Below are positions 33,301 to 39,532 of a stretch of DNA of 40,000 nt, piece by piece. How positions within the stretch are numbered: position 1 is the first letter of the stretch; each line of letters begins with the position of its first letter. The translations under genes and the position numbers were made by a program. A model generated the notes under the pieces. That model was not told where the DNA came from, did not search any database, and saw only the letters and a list, made by a program, of their open reading frames with translations. The DNA comes from Mesostigma viride. Its lineage: Eukaryota; Streptophyta; Mesostigmatophyceae; Mesostigmatales; Mesostigmataceae. Location of the stretch: assembly GCA_009746045.1 (NCBI GenBank), contig RPFO01000248.1, positions 92,501 to 132,500 on the forward strand, written 5' to 3'.

Positions 33301-36300
33301 GGCACCGCTCCCTCACTTGTTGTTGTTGGACGGGCCGCCCTGCCCCTTCTTGCCGGGACCCTGCTCCAGCTTGTGCTGCAGCTTCCCCATGCTCATCGCC
33401 GCCCGCACCGCCGGAGACGCCAGCATTGCTCCACCCTCCTGGAATGGCAGCATTGCCGACGGAGTCCCCTTCCAACCCGTCGACCCCACATCCACCAGCT
33501 GGCATGCCGTGATCAGCTTTGCCAGGTACTCGGCTGCTGCCAGCTCCAGAATTACTTCGGAGCGTGGCGTGGCCCAGTAGCCAAATTCTGTCACCATCGT
33601 GTCCAGAATTCCTGCCATCTGCAGGAGCAGCATCCGCCTCTCCCCGCTGGCTGAGCTGCCGTGCATCGTCAGCATTAACGATGCACGGATGGACTTCCCC
33701 CCCACGCTCTCCGCGTAGTCCAGCATCCCGGCAGCACCGCCTCCAGCATGTTGCTCACCAGGACCGGCACTGCATGCCCGCTCAGCGCCACCCCCTTCGT
33801 GCGCGCCAGCCTGCCAGCAGTCGCCGCTGCGGCTGGGCTTGCAGTTGCTGGAGTCTTTGCCTGGTCCAGCAGCTTCGACATGGCCGATATCAGGTCGCCA
33901 ATATCTCCGCCAGTGCGGGCGTTGCCCGGCCGGGATGGAAGCCCTCCCTGGCGTTGCATAGCCCGTCTCGGTCCCCAGCAGCCGACCTATGTTTCGGTCT
34001 AGGTCCGCCACATCCTGGTCGATCGCCCCAGGGCGCCATCCTCCTCGCCAGCGCCCGTCCACCATGCCCCGCCCCTCCGCTTCCACCTGCCGAAGGGGGA
34101 ACACCCCCAGTTCCCACCGCACCTGCTGACACTGGTGGATCCAGCTCTGCAATAGCCTCCCCCAGCTTCGCTGCTAGTACATCGACCAGGTCCTCCTCCC
34201 CATCCCAGTCGCTGACAAACCCCCTTTTCTCCAACACGTCCATGACGTTTTTGGCACGCCCCGGATTGAGCTTCTGGATCCGCTCTAGCCAATTCCCCTC
34301 CCCTAGGATCTTCTGGACCGCAGTTGCGGCCTCCTTTGGGGTGCATCCCTCCCTGGCTTCTTGCTTGAGCTTTGCTATGAAATTCCGCTCTGGGGCTGTC
34401 ACTGAGGTCATTGTGGGTTATAATGCTTGATGTGTTATATTGCGTTTTGTTTTTTGTGATGTGGTCACGTGAGGTTCTCAGGCAAAAGAAACAACCTGCT
34501 TCCCTAGAATGGAAGCCCACCTTTTATAGCAACCACCTGTCCAGCCAACCCCTACCTGGTTGGCTGGGGTACGGGTGCCAGCACAAAAAATATTTTTTTT
34601 CTAAAATTATTTTTTCTTTTGGTGCTATACGGCGTTGCATTCTCCGCTCAGCAGGTTAGTCATAGATAAAATGAGCATAGCTCACCAATTTCAGGTGGCA
34701 AACTAAAATAATTAACAATTATAATTAAAATTAACAATGCGGACGGTGTAGTGTGTGTAACACTATTTGCGTAGCGAGTGTTGACGCCCGCCTACTGTGA
34801 ATAGTATTACACGCTCTAATTGAACAGCAGTATCTCACATTACATCACACACACGATTCTCAGTGTCTTAATTAGCGTTACACACACGTGAAGAGTGGAC
34901 ATACTTCTGGCTGCCGTGAGCCTTCACGGAGTCTGTAGAAGCGCGCATTCGTGCCGATCGCGATGAGACAAGCAGGTTCCACCTGTTTGAAGACGTTTTG
35001 GAATCTCGGAAGTAGGAAGAAACTACTGTCAAAGTTAAGGACCGTTGAGAGGGGAGACATTTCTGATAGTATGCGTGACACTCATTGCGAACTCACACGA
35101 ATGAATGTGTGACACTATTTGCGAACTCACACGAATATGTATGTAACACTATTTGCGAACTCACACGAATATGTATGTAGCACTATTTGCGAACTCACAC
35201 GACTATATGTGTAACACGAATTGTGAGCTGACACGAATATATGAAACAGTTGGCGGCGGACCGGTCTACTCGTGGTAGACCCGGTCACGTAGATCGACCC
35301 CGAATAAAACTTGAAGTAGCGCAATCGATAGATCTCGCCGAGCGGATTTCAGATCATACCTTAGGTACATAATAGTACATTACGGTAAAGTGTGATTACG
35401 GTTACAAAACTGGTGAAAATGGCTCTGACGTCAATCATTGACGCCAACCAAGCCGTAAGTAAAGAATGGGAAGTTGGACAGGGGGGCATGAGGGGGGGTC
35501 CAATCTCAAGTATAAGCAGCGCAATCGATATATCTCGATGAGAGCATTCAGGATCAGCCTCTAATGTGCCCAAAGATGTCCGATTTCGGGAATTACGGGT
35601 CAAAACCAAACGTCATCTAAGCCAAAATTAAATAAATTTCCGAAAAGTGCATTTTCGGCTGTAGTAGCAGTGTTTCTGCTAAGGGGTGGGGGGGTTCCGG
35701 TAACTCCGGTAAGGGGGGGGTCCGGCCAAGGCCGCGAAGCGGCCGAGGCCGGGGGGGGTCCGGGGGGGCGGAGCCCCCCCGGATGTTGGCGAATTTTTTT
35801 TTAGAAAAATAAAAACCCAATAGGATTTCTTATACAGTTATATAATTTATCCTAAACTGTGAAGCCTTGCCTTAGTGGGCTGCTTGTGCCCTGAATCCTG
35901 ATTCACATAGCCTTGGCGTACGCAGGGCTCCCTAATAAAACATACGAAAATGATAACTTAGCATGCATACAAGCATGCCTAGTCACAATAGGAGGTTACA
36001 AAACATAGTTGTCATCACTTGTAGGCTATGTAGCTCACATTAGCTCACCCATACATTATTGGCGTGACCTCACACGATGCCGCCTTAGGGTTTGCATGCA
36101 CCATATACACCCATAGGCCGGAGTCGAAACAACCTGCTCCGACATGGCCTGCTCCGGAACATCACCGCCATGAATTTCGCGCTGTGGGTGCGCTGAGCCA
36201 CCTGCATCGCCCTGCTCTACGGCACCCTCATCCCCATTCGTCTTATCAGTGTCGTCCCCTTCTAACTCGTTGCCTGCCTGCGCCTGGTGTGTAACGACCG

Positions 36301-39300
36301 TGCCCAAAGCCCGGCGACCGCTCGTACTGCCAGCCAAGGTCAAAACGCCACCACCTCGTGTGAAATGGTCCTTGAACTTGTAGCCCAGGGGAATCGGGGG
36401 CTCTTTCTTCTTCGTCATGATTCACTTCTCTAGCGCACTATCGAAACATGTAGGATTAGAAAACACGCAAAACAAAGTCAGCTGGCTCGATTGCCGTGAA
36501 CTTTATGCATCGTCTAGCGGCTCACCTTTACATCGTGTTGCGTACCTACTGCTGCAGGCATTCTGCAGCGCATTTGTTACCCGCTCAGTCTACGCACTTG
36601 ACAGACTGGAATTGCCGGCTGCCAATGCTGAGTGCTGACCCATTCGTTATAGGGTCAGATCTGCACCGCGCCACGCCTTTTGTTACTTGGGTACGGATAA
36701 TCTATTTGCTCACAAATTGAAGTTGAAACTTTAGCCCCTCCTCGATGAACAGTAGTTGTTAGCACGTCCAACAACTCAACTCAACTCAACATCAACAACA
36801 ACGAGATTTGTGCTGGTCATTTCACCGGAGATTTGTGCTGGTCAAGCTCACACCGGTAATAAAAGTGGGCAACAACAACGACAACTGAAGTCGCGAGCGA
36901 GCAATGTTTGTGCAAATTCGCCTAGCCTTGACGAGCCGTTGCCCATGATTATTTTTTTAATACTGCATCTGAGGGTCACGCACTACAATTTTAACCTCAT
37001 CAGTAAGGTATCTTGTACTGTAGCTACGATAGGACCGTCGCGAGATTCCATGCCCTGGCGCACTGGTTTTCGTCGGGCATTCAGCAGGGCTCTGCTGTGT
37101 CGGAATTTACATTCGGTGGAGGTGTTAGCATGGCAGCAATGTGCAAACTATTTGTAAGTGCCGGGAATAGTAACATATAGTAATCGAAATTGATATTTTG
37201 TAATAGTCAGTATATAAGTACCGGGTCTGTCTGACGGGGAAACCGGGGAACCCCGGCCGGCATTATTTGCTTCCCGGTCGACCAGGTCAGCCCGGGGATG
37301 GCTTACCGGTCGGCCGGGGGGGGGTTCCTGCTCTGAACACAGCATACCGGTCGGTCGGGGGGGGTTTCCTGCTTGACATATAGCATACCGGTCGGCCGGG
37401 GGGGGTTTCCTGCTTGGCATATAGCATACCGGTCGGCCGGGGGGGGCTTACCGGTCGGCCGGGGGGGCACCGGTAATTACCGGAGAATTACCGGTACCGG
37501 TGCGTTAGCAGAAACACTGTGTAGTAGACCGGTCCGCCGCCAACTGTTTCATATGTGGAACACTATTTGTGAACTCACACGAATTTATATGTAACACTGT
37601 TTTTGAACTCACACAAATATAAATGTAACACGAATTGACATGGACAGTTAAGCTTGTGGCTGGTCTTCTGGGAAAATGAGTGCGTGGTTAGTGGCTAGGG
37701 AGGCAAGGGAACTGGGGAATCAGGCCCCACAGCACGATCATCGGCCAAGCAGGCAGCTAGCAGGTGGTTAACACACCGATTGGTTGTGCACACCGGTGCG
37801 TGGGTGGCTGGTTGGTGGCCGTGGGGACGAGTGGAAGGGTGGGCCAGCTGAGATTGGGCACTCCTTTCTACTGCCCGCGCCCCTGCCTATTTGCTGGGAA
37901 CATGGAAGCTGAGATGAATCCGTGAACATTTAGATGGATGCACAGGGTTGCCCAGCCAAATGCTCTGTGTAATGGAAGATGGCTTTGTGTCCTTACTCCT
38001 TTCTGCTGCCCCATCCCTATGCACGTGACGTCATCATGTTCAATCTTGCCGTTCTACACATGAAAACATCGCAGCATGCACCAGGTAGGAATAGGACATG
38101 GTGGCATTGTGATATGACAGTTTCGCGGTCCATGTAGTAGTGGCAACGCTGTAGCCATATAGCAGCGTCCATTTGAGCAGCCAATTAGTGGCCACATATC
38201 TATTGGAACACCTGCCCTAAAACTGCTGCTAGTATCTATTGAAACAGTTTCATAACACATATAACCTGACAGTGCATTACCACTGTAATAGTAGTCGCAG
38301 GAGTACCCATGACATGGCCCAAGTTGCATGCCCGCCCCGTGCGTTCCATCATCCGGGGTTGCGCAGGTGGCGGTGATCGCCCCCTTCAACTTCCCCCTGG
38401 AGATCCCTGCCCTCCAAATGATGGGCGCGCTCTACATGGGCAACAAACCGCTGGTAAAGTGCGACTCCAAGGTGAGAACAAGAAGGGTTTGTCTGTGCCA
38501 CATGTTTCTCATGCCAGGGTAAGAAACCAGGCTGCTCGTCTCATGCGACTCCCCAGGTGTGGCGATGGAAGAGTCGCTGCCCGCCAGACACATCCCAAAG
38601 GTCACGGAAGAGAGGATTTATTGCCTCCCGAGCCCGATTCCGACTCCAACGTGAAGGGTTGCTGCTTGATGCTTGTGACTCCCACGTTTAGGCAAGAGGG
38701 GGGAGCGTGCCCGAGGTGGTGGAAGGGGGGGGGGGGAGACTCCCAATGTGAGGTATTGAAGCATGCCGCTTGTCAAGTGCGACTCTCAAGGAAAGAACAT
38801 TACGCGGTCGCTGGCGGACAAATTCAGTCGCCCTTCTCACCAAGCGCCATTCTCGAGGTGAGGCAGATGGGGGGAAGCATGCTCAGGTGCTGGGCACCTG
38901 CAGGTGGGTACATCTGGATACCGTGACTGTACCACCTAGATGAGATTGGAGGACGCTGCGCTCTTTGCAGTCGCTACACCGTCTGCAGCGGCTTACGAAG
39001 CAGACAACATCCCCTTTCCTTGTGTTGCCCTTGACCCCTTGCCTTCCCTTGCCTTGTTAAGTTCCCCCTCTAAGAAGTTGTAATTGAAGTTCCCCCACTT
39101 CCCACATCTGCCCTTGCTTCAAGAGAATGCTAATGGTTGACTGTTGTCTTTACCAAGATGGTTGTGCGATGGCCTTGTGTCGGACTTGCACTGCCGCCAG
39201 TAGCAACCTAACCGGGCGCCATAATGTTATTTCTCCTGCCTTGGATAGTGCCAGTGCCACCGATGTTGCGTGATTGGATGATGCTCTAATCCATTGTTAC

Positions 39301-39532
39301 TAGGTTAATTTATTATATTCTTATTAGTTTATATATATCGTTTTGGATTCCATACGACAAACTTTGCAGCCTTCTTACCTCGTTCACGCTTGGCGGCTCT
39401 CCTTTTAATATTTGCCAGGTCAGCACGGTGCTGGAGCAGTTTGTGCGGCTGCTGCACGCGTGCGGCATGCCCAAGGGGGATGCTGATGTCATCCACGCGG
39501 ACGGCCCGCCCATGAACGAGCTGCTGATGAGG
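18251..39532 (+). CDS. P5CDH: Delta-1-pyrroline-5-carboxylate dehydrogenase, mitochondrial (ALDH12 type), 5' part, 8 exons
   Basis: Exons 18251-18395, 18687-18790, 21201-21268, 22362-22419, 27171-27284, 27854-27937, 38367-38471 and 39419-39532 join in frame to encode 264 residues; the rest lies beyond the window. The family oxidises glutamate semialdehyde/P5C to glutamate with NAD+ in the mitochondrial matrix, the last step of proline breakdown. Residues 1-22 form an Arg-rich presequence without acidic residues. Then come [50 protein letters not shown], the nucleotide-site segment [20 protein letters not shown] and [20 protein letters not shown], all matching plant P5CDH closely and in order. 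The catalytic Cys and Glu are encoded downstream. All introns are GT-AG; phases are 1, 0, 2, 0, 0, 0, 0. Introns 4 and 6 (4.75 and 10.4 kb) hold retroelements, yet the exons are intact. Confidence 0.94.
18396..18686 (+). other. P5CDH intron 1
   Basis: 291-bp GT-AG intron, the shortest in the gene, with nothing else recognisable in it. Confidence 0.8.
18687..18790 (+). CDS. P5CDH: P5CDH exon 2
   Basis: Encodes (V)[20 protein letters not shown]...ELE, matching the GKW...LLDPLNGEPF-type region of plant P5CDH. The acceptor CCCTCAG|TGG restores Val across the junction. An alternative acceptor six bases later (GGCAG|GTG) would also keep frame and drop two residues. Donor GAG|GTGAGT. Confidence 0.85.
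19312..19386. repeat. (TTG/TCG)n microsatellite
   Basis: About 25 trinucleotide units, TTG mixed with TCG, within intron 2. It accounts for the poly-Leu, poly-Ser, poly-Cys and poly-Gln open frames seen here. Confidence 0.9.
19851..20677. mobile_element. Inverted-repeat element in P5CDH intron 2 (~0.83 kb)
   Basis: GCAATTAATGGGCAATTA followed by GGAGGGGGGACATCC at 19851-19885 is repeated in inverted form at about 20636-20677, with a few extra bases. Outside the left end, ATGGGCA(ATT) motifs repeat tandemly from about 19813. The interior is rich in TCCGGCG motifs and has no coding sequence. A target duplication is not clear. Confidence 0.6.
21201..21268 (+). CDS. P5CDH: P5CDH exon 3
   Basis: Encodes [20 protein letters not shown] then VE and two bases of an Arg codon. 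Acceptor GCCGGCCAG|CCC; donor GGAGAG|GTGGGT. GLHNP is a strongly conserved P5CDH block. The split Arg is completed by the A that opens exon 4. Confidence 0.88.
21269..22361 (+). other. P5CDH intron 3
   Basis: 1.1-kb GT-AG intron, phase 2. Several mid-length frames on both strands around 21600-22180 show no family features. A short (TGCC)n run lies at about 22322-22340, just before the acceptor. Confidence 0.75.
22362..22419 (+). CDS. P5CDH: P5CDH exon 4
   Basis: A short exon encoding the end of Arg then [19 protein letters not shown]. Acceptor CTGGCAG|ATA; donor GAAAAG|GTGGAA. It matches the ERYLLYGDIS-type block of plant P5CDH and leads in frame to VADFF in exon 5. Confidence 0.9.
22886..23423. 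repeat. (GGAT)n array, left part
   Basis: About 134 nearly perfect ATGG units. All three forward frames read Met-Asp-Gly-Trp repeats because four-base units cycle through the frames every 12 bases. These are not proteins. The array continues in phase beyond the inserted element at 25748. Confidence 0.97.
23424..23715 (+). repeat. Split direct repeat A1
   Basis: 292 bp, essentially identical to 25240-25531. It starts TTTTCTGAGCTATCTGCTCA; TGAGC and GCTCA are inverted around a five-base centre (23429-23443). Confidence 0.9.
23716..25050 (+). other. Internal region of the non-autonomous element
   Basis: 1.3 kb, GC-rich, with an A19 run at about 24462-24480. Open frames occur on both strands (up to 149 codons at 24165-24614), but none shows RT, RNase H, recombinase or clear gag features. 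It may be a gag-like remnant or unrelated filler. Confidence 0.5.
25051..25239 (+). repeat. Split direct repeat B1
   Basis: 189 bp, matching 25559-25747. It contains TTATTGTAATAAACTTG (about 25175-25191), with a TGTAA signal of the kind used for polyadenylation in chlorophyte algae, which fits a transcript end inside B. Confidence 0.88.
25240..25531 (+). repeat. Split direct repeat A2
   Basis: Second copy of A, joined directly to B1. The TGAGC/GCTCA core is at 25245-25259. It is followed by the spacer CCCACCCACCCACCCT (25532-25547). Confidence 0.9.
25559..25747 (+). repeat. Split direct repeat B2
   Basis: Second copy of B. It ends CAGCACCTA, and the (GGAT)n target resumes immediately. Confidence 0.9.
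25748..26224. repeat. (GGAT)n, (GGTA)n, (GGGT)n, (GGGA)n compound microsatellite
   Basis: GGAT units to 25964, GGTA at about 25972-25992, GGGT at 25993-26162 (about 42 units), then GGGA and GGTA mixtures to 26224. Each block differs from the next by one base per unit, suggesting point changes spread by slippage. The (GGGT)n block can form G-quadruplexes. The long Pro/Thr/His and Gly/Trp/Val frames are artefacts of the repeats. Confidence 0.95.
27171..27284 (+). CDS. P5CDH: P5CDH exon 5
   Basis: 38 codons, [20 protein letters not shown]...LENFSGDQ, nearly identical in pattern to plant P5CDH. Acceptor CGCCAG|GTG; donor GACCAG|GTGGGG. Phase 0 at both ends. GC-rich, unlike the flanking intron. 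Confidence 0.95.
27285..27853 (+). other. P5CDH intron 5
   Basis: 569-bp GT-AG intron with no repeats or coding features that I recognise. A phrase like GACCAGGTGGG recurs near 27380 and GACCAGATGGG near 27440, echoing the exon 5 donor. Confidence 0.75.
27854..27937 (+). CDS. P5CDH: P5CDH exon 6
   Basis: 28 codons, [20 protein letters not shown]...WPYGP. Acceptor GCCCAG|GTC; donor GGACCG|GTACGT. It matches VRFLARSF...GNHLGQQSHG...WPYGP-type sequence of plant P5CDH. Phase 0 at both ends. Confidence 0.93.
28757..28857 (+). other. Possible tRNA-derived (SINE-head or tRNA-relic) sequence
   Basis: GGGTTCGAACC (about 28829-28839) matches a pol III B box, and GAATTGGTTACGTAG about 65 bases upstream resembles an A box/D-loop. 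The T-stem does not pair properly (CCGGG against CTACT), so this is not a functional tRNA. It could be a SINE head or chance. Confidence 0.25.
29371..29567 (-). repeat. Split direct repeat B2
   Basis: 197 bp, near-identical to 29798-29994. On the minus strand it contains TATTGTAATAAATTTG (about 29418-29433), with the algal-type TGTAA signal. Confidence 0.9.
29592..29797 (-). repeat. Split direct repeat A2
   Basis: 206 bp, matching 34480-34688 apart from A-run length and a few substitutions. The core TGAGCATAGCTCA at 29781-29793 is a perfect inverted repeat around three bases. It is separated from B2 by 24 bases that begin, on the minus strand, CCCACCCACCCACCCT. Confidence 0.9.
29798..29994 (-). 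repeat. Split direct repeat B1
   Basis: 197 bp copy of B, contiguous with A2 and downstream of the recombinase frame. The TGTAA-containing block is at about 29845-29860. Confidence 0.9.
30190..31175 (-). pseudogene. Tyrosine recombinase (integrase) of the retroelement, one frameshift
   Basis: Two overlapping frames, 31175-30483 and 30543-30190. The first has the N-terminal SAM-like part and the catalytic Arg in [13 protein letters not shown] (residue ~159). The second has [10 protein letters not shown] (His-x-x-Arg, ~45-48), RGRW (Trp ~71) and the nucleophile Tyr in TRYIG (~80), with the usual nine-residue Trp-to-Tyr spacing. All key residues survive; only the frame is broken near 30500. The first frame opens with a TTG and carries a 2A-like GDVHPNPGP near its start. 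It would recombine the circular cDNA into the genome. Confidence 0.9.
31160..31879 (-). CDS. RNase H domain of the retroelement
   Basis: 239 codons. The acidic catalytic residues are visible: Asp in [10 protein letters not shown] (~74), Glu in INVKEAIAA (~152), Asp in [10 protein letters not shown] (~179) and Asp in ATDHNPAD (~223/228). It degrades the RNA strand of the hybrid during cDNA synthesis. Its stop overlaps the recombinase frame by 16 bases. It starts just after the RT frame ends, so in the intact element RT and RNase H were probably one polyprotein. Confidence 0.88.
   Translation of the reverse strand: MLGKWVWMHLLCRPMLSVWSETYRLLAAMNASLPGRRWRLPAGARQELQAAIDLAPFLRAARARPLSDRVVASDASGSGGGVVYRDLPGADCARLATRREARGWRTTALTSGEDWDLERMEEGDYSLLDSGHWRTALSYRWRGQPNHINVKEAIAATQGVEWSCRTKACRGKRVVRLVDSSAVVGAFVRGRSSSYRLNQLVRRYCALSLAGDMQSHWVWVATDHNPADKASRRGAWFLT
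31923..33116 (-). CDS. Reverse transcriptase of the retroelement
   Basis: 397 codons with [17 protein letters not shown] (~143-159), the first catalytic Asp in [14 protein letters not shown] (~193-195), a WPMGNKLA segment where palm motif D would lie, and the catalytic pair in AVTIDDLHF (~323-325; TIDD in place of YxDD). The family resemblance is to DIRS-order RTs, not to the LINE RT elsewhere in this window. The last ~20 residues ([11 protein letters not shown]) look out of frame, and RNase H resumes 44 bases later, so a frameshift is likely near 31950. Confidence 0.88.
   Translation of the reverse strand: MPGPLQQAALDGIDDACRSFVRRNGGSVAAMAGSVVDGGEYAEGAPYEPLVAARLALPGPGEGGQVDVLNLLPPSWGAILNDESRMVRTLSPAERILQKSMRISRGCSMEEFARVCTVCVERGILGGFFEEEPPMVNGTFGVGKPDGRIRLIVDNRRGNMPLPDPMPAFLPHLGVICDLPTRAGEDVFGGVSDLDSYYNRLRLPVWMRRYCAWMPVWSDLVGLSGARRKVWPWMLCWPMGNKLAVAVAQCVHQSVLYRCGPKPPLEASRGLSINMSALILVAEANEAGETVRLRLEEDPAAPLAPSPCFESRQDLEGMHAVTIDDLHFTHCASVDGVNQQLDRVQAAYAAVGLVQKSDKVVRATAEQTGVQAVGSFTKEMVTWCLFLSVWWQLSRYS
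33313..34411 (-). pseudogene. Gag-like N-terminal region of the retroelement, several frameshifts
   Basis: A Met at 34411 starts [20 protein letters not shown]... in one frame. Coding character then passes to other frames: [18 protein letters not shown] (~34020), [19 protein letters not shown] (~33890) and [19 protein letters not shown] (~33720) up to a Lys-, Gly- and Asn-rich end ([12 protein letters not shown]) at 33313. At least three frame changes are needed. The position before RT and the basic tail fit a gag protein, but I see no zinc knuckle. It would package the element RNA. Confidence 0.65.
34480..34688 (-). repeat. Split direct repeat A1 (5' end of the element)
   Basis: 209 bp, matching 29592-29797. 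The core TGAGCATAGCTCA lies at 34672-34684, next to the outer end. The gag-like ATG lies 69 bases inside the repeat. Confidence 0.9.
34689..35071. other. Spacer in intron 6
   Basis: AT-rich, without coding features. TGTGTAACACTATTTGCG at about 34753-34770 is a stray copy of the ~35-bp repeat that becomes tandem from 35072. Confidence 0.6.
35072..35238. repeat. ~35-bp tandem array, left part
   Basis: About five imperfect units built on ACACTATTTGCGAACTCACA followed by CGAATATGTATGT. The array resumes in the same orientation at 37555, beyond the inserted element. Confidence 0.85.
35685..35785. repeat. G-run block with GGCCGCGAAGCGGCC hairpin
   Basis: Runs of 7-8 G separated by TCCGG and CCGGTAA motifs, with a perfect hairpin at about 35729-35743 and another formed by GGGGGGGC and GCCCCCCC around GGAG. 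It has G-quadruplex potential. Confidence 0.75.
36056..36418 (-). CDS. Hypothetical 120-residue protein in the inverted-repeat element
   Basis: This is the longest frame in the element. It starts [20 protein letters not shown], followed by a Gly-rich stretch and an acidic middle ([19 protein letters not shown]). I do not recognise it. A basic N-terminus with KFKDHFT could be the start of a DNA-binding transposase exon, but there is no Cys/His pattern to support a zinc finger. Its ATG lies next to a divergent plus-strand frame (36417-36638), which I do not consider real. Confidence 0.3.
   Translation of the reverse strand: MTKKKEPPIPLGYKFKDHFTRGGGVLTLAGSTSGRRALGTVVTHQAQAGNELEGDDTDKTNGDEGAVEQGDAGGSAHPQREIHGGDVPEQAMSEQVVSTPAYGCIWCMQTLRRHRVRSRQ
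37296..37470. repeat. ~40-bp tandem repeats TACCGGTCGGCCGGGGGGG
   Basis: Five repeats of TACCGGTCGGCCGGGGGGG, the middle ones followed by TTTCCTGCTTGGCATATAGC. ACCGGT palindromes continue to ~37500. Run lengths of G vary between units. Confidence 0.85.
37555..37635. repeat. ~35-bp tandem array, right part
   Basis: About three diverged units of the array at 35072-35238, same orientation, restarting directly after the inserted element. Confidence 0.75.
38367..38471 (+). CDS. P5CDH: P5CDH exon 7
   Basis: 35 codons, [20 protein letters not shown] then [15 protein letters not shown], the most conserved block in this part of the enzyme; PFNFP corresponds to the PWNFP nucleotide-site motif of aldehyde dehydrogenases. 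Acceptor GCGCAG|GTG; donor TCCAAG|GTGAGA. Phase 0 at both ends. Confidence 0.96.
38459..38800. repeat. Degenerate repeats of the exon 7 donor region
   Basis: The exon 7 end GTGCGACTCCAAGGTGAGAA is echoed at about 38539 (ATGCGACTCCCCAGGTG), 38635 (TTCCGACTCCAACGTGA), 38672 (TGTGACTCCCACGTTTAGG), 38737 (AGACTCCCAATGTGAGG) and 38779 (GTGCGACTCTCAAGGAAAGA). The last is the closest match. They look like remains of local tandem duplication that included the splice donor. Confidence 0.6.
38472..39418 (+). other. P5CDH intron 7
   Basis: 947-bp GT-AG intron. Its first ~330 bases contain several degenerate copies of the exon 7 3' end (listed as a repeat). The remainder is unremarkable, with CCCTTGCC repeats near 39025-39060. 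Confidence 0.8.
39419..39532 (+). CDS. P5CDH: P5CDH exon 8 (last exon in the window)
   Basis: 38 codons, [20 protein letters not shown] then [18 protein letters not shown]. Acceptor TTGCCAG|GTC; donor ATGAGG|GTGAGG. It matches VSIVMEQMMRLLHYCGLP-type plant sequence. The next expected block (NPRMTLFTGS-like) is not found before 40000. Confidence 0.94.

Larger units (their letters stand above)
29371..34688 (-). mobile_element. PAT/TOC1-like tyrosine-recombinase retrotransposon (DIRS order), with split direct repeats
   Basis: Read on the minus strand: A1 (34688-34480), gag-like region, RT, RNase H, tyrosine recombinase, B1 (29994-29798), A2 (29797-29592), spacer (29591-29568), B2 (29567-29371). 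DIRS-order elements copy through RNA and integrate a circle by tyrosine recombinase, so no target duplication is expected and none is seen. The element is antisense to P5CDH, so its signals would not be read in the host pre-mRNA. It has the full coding set, but gag and recombinase are frameshifted. It shares the A core, the B block and the A2-B2 spacer with the smaller element in intron 4. Confidence 0.92.
35239..37554. mobile_element. 2.3-kb element with ~32-bp terminal inverted repeats, inserted in the tandem array
   Basis: ATATGAAACAGTTGGCGGCG plus GACCGGTCTACT at 35239-35270 is matched in inverted form at 37523-37554. The ~35-bp tandem repeat flanks it on both sides in the same orientation, so it was inserted into that array. 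ATAT at both edges may be the target duplication, but it is palindromic and cannot be told from the repeat. A second inverted pair (TAGCAGAAACACTG) lies just inside. The interior has very G-rich blocks and one 120-codon frame. The superfamily is not assigned. Confidence 0.7.
27938..38366 (+). other. P5CDH intron 6 (10.4 kb)
   Basis: Phase-0 intron from the GTACGT donor to the GCGCAG acceptor before VAVIAPFNF. It contains the autonomous split-direct-repeat retroelement in antisense and a second element at 35239-37554. 27938-28740 and 37636-38366 hold nothing that I recognise. 28858-29370 has only short (TTTG)n runs near 29083-29101. Confidence 0.85.

Noticed and set aside
33519-34430. 303-codon plus-strand Ser/Pro-rich frame
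   Set aside because: Antisense shadow of the GC-rich gag-like region.
29371-34688. Reading the flanking repeats as ordinary LTRs of a Gypsy or Copia element
   Set aside because: The repeats have A...B-A-B order, and the integrase has tyrosine-recombinase residues; there is no DDE integrase and no TG...CA ends.
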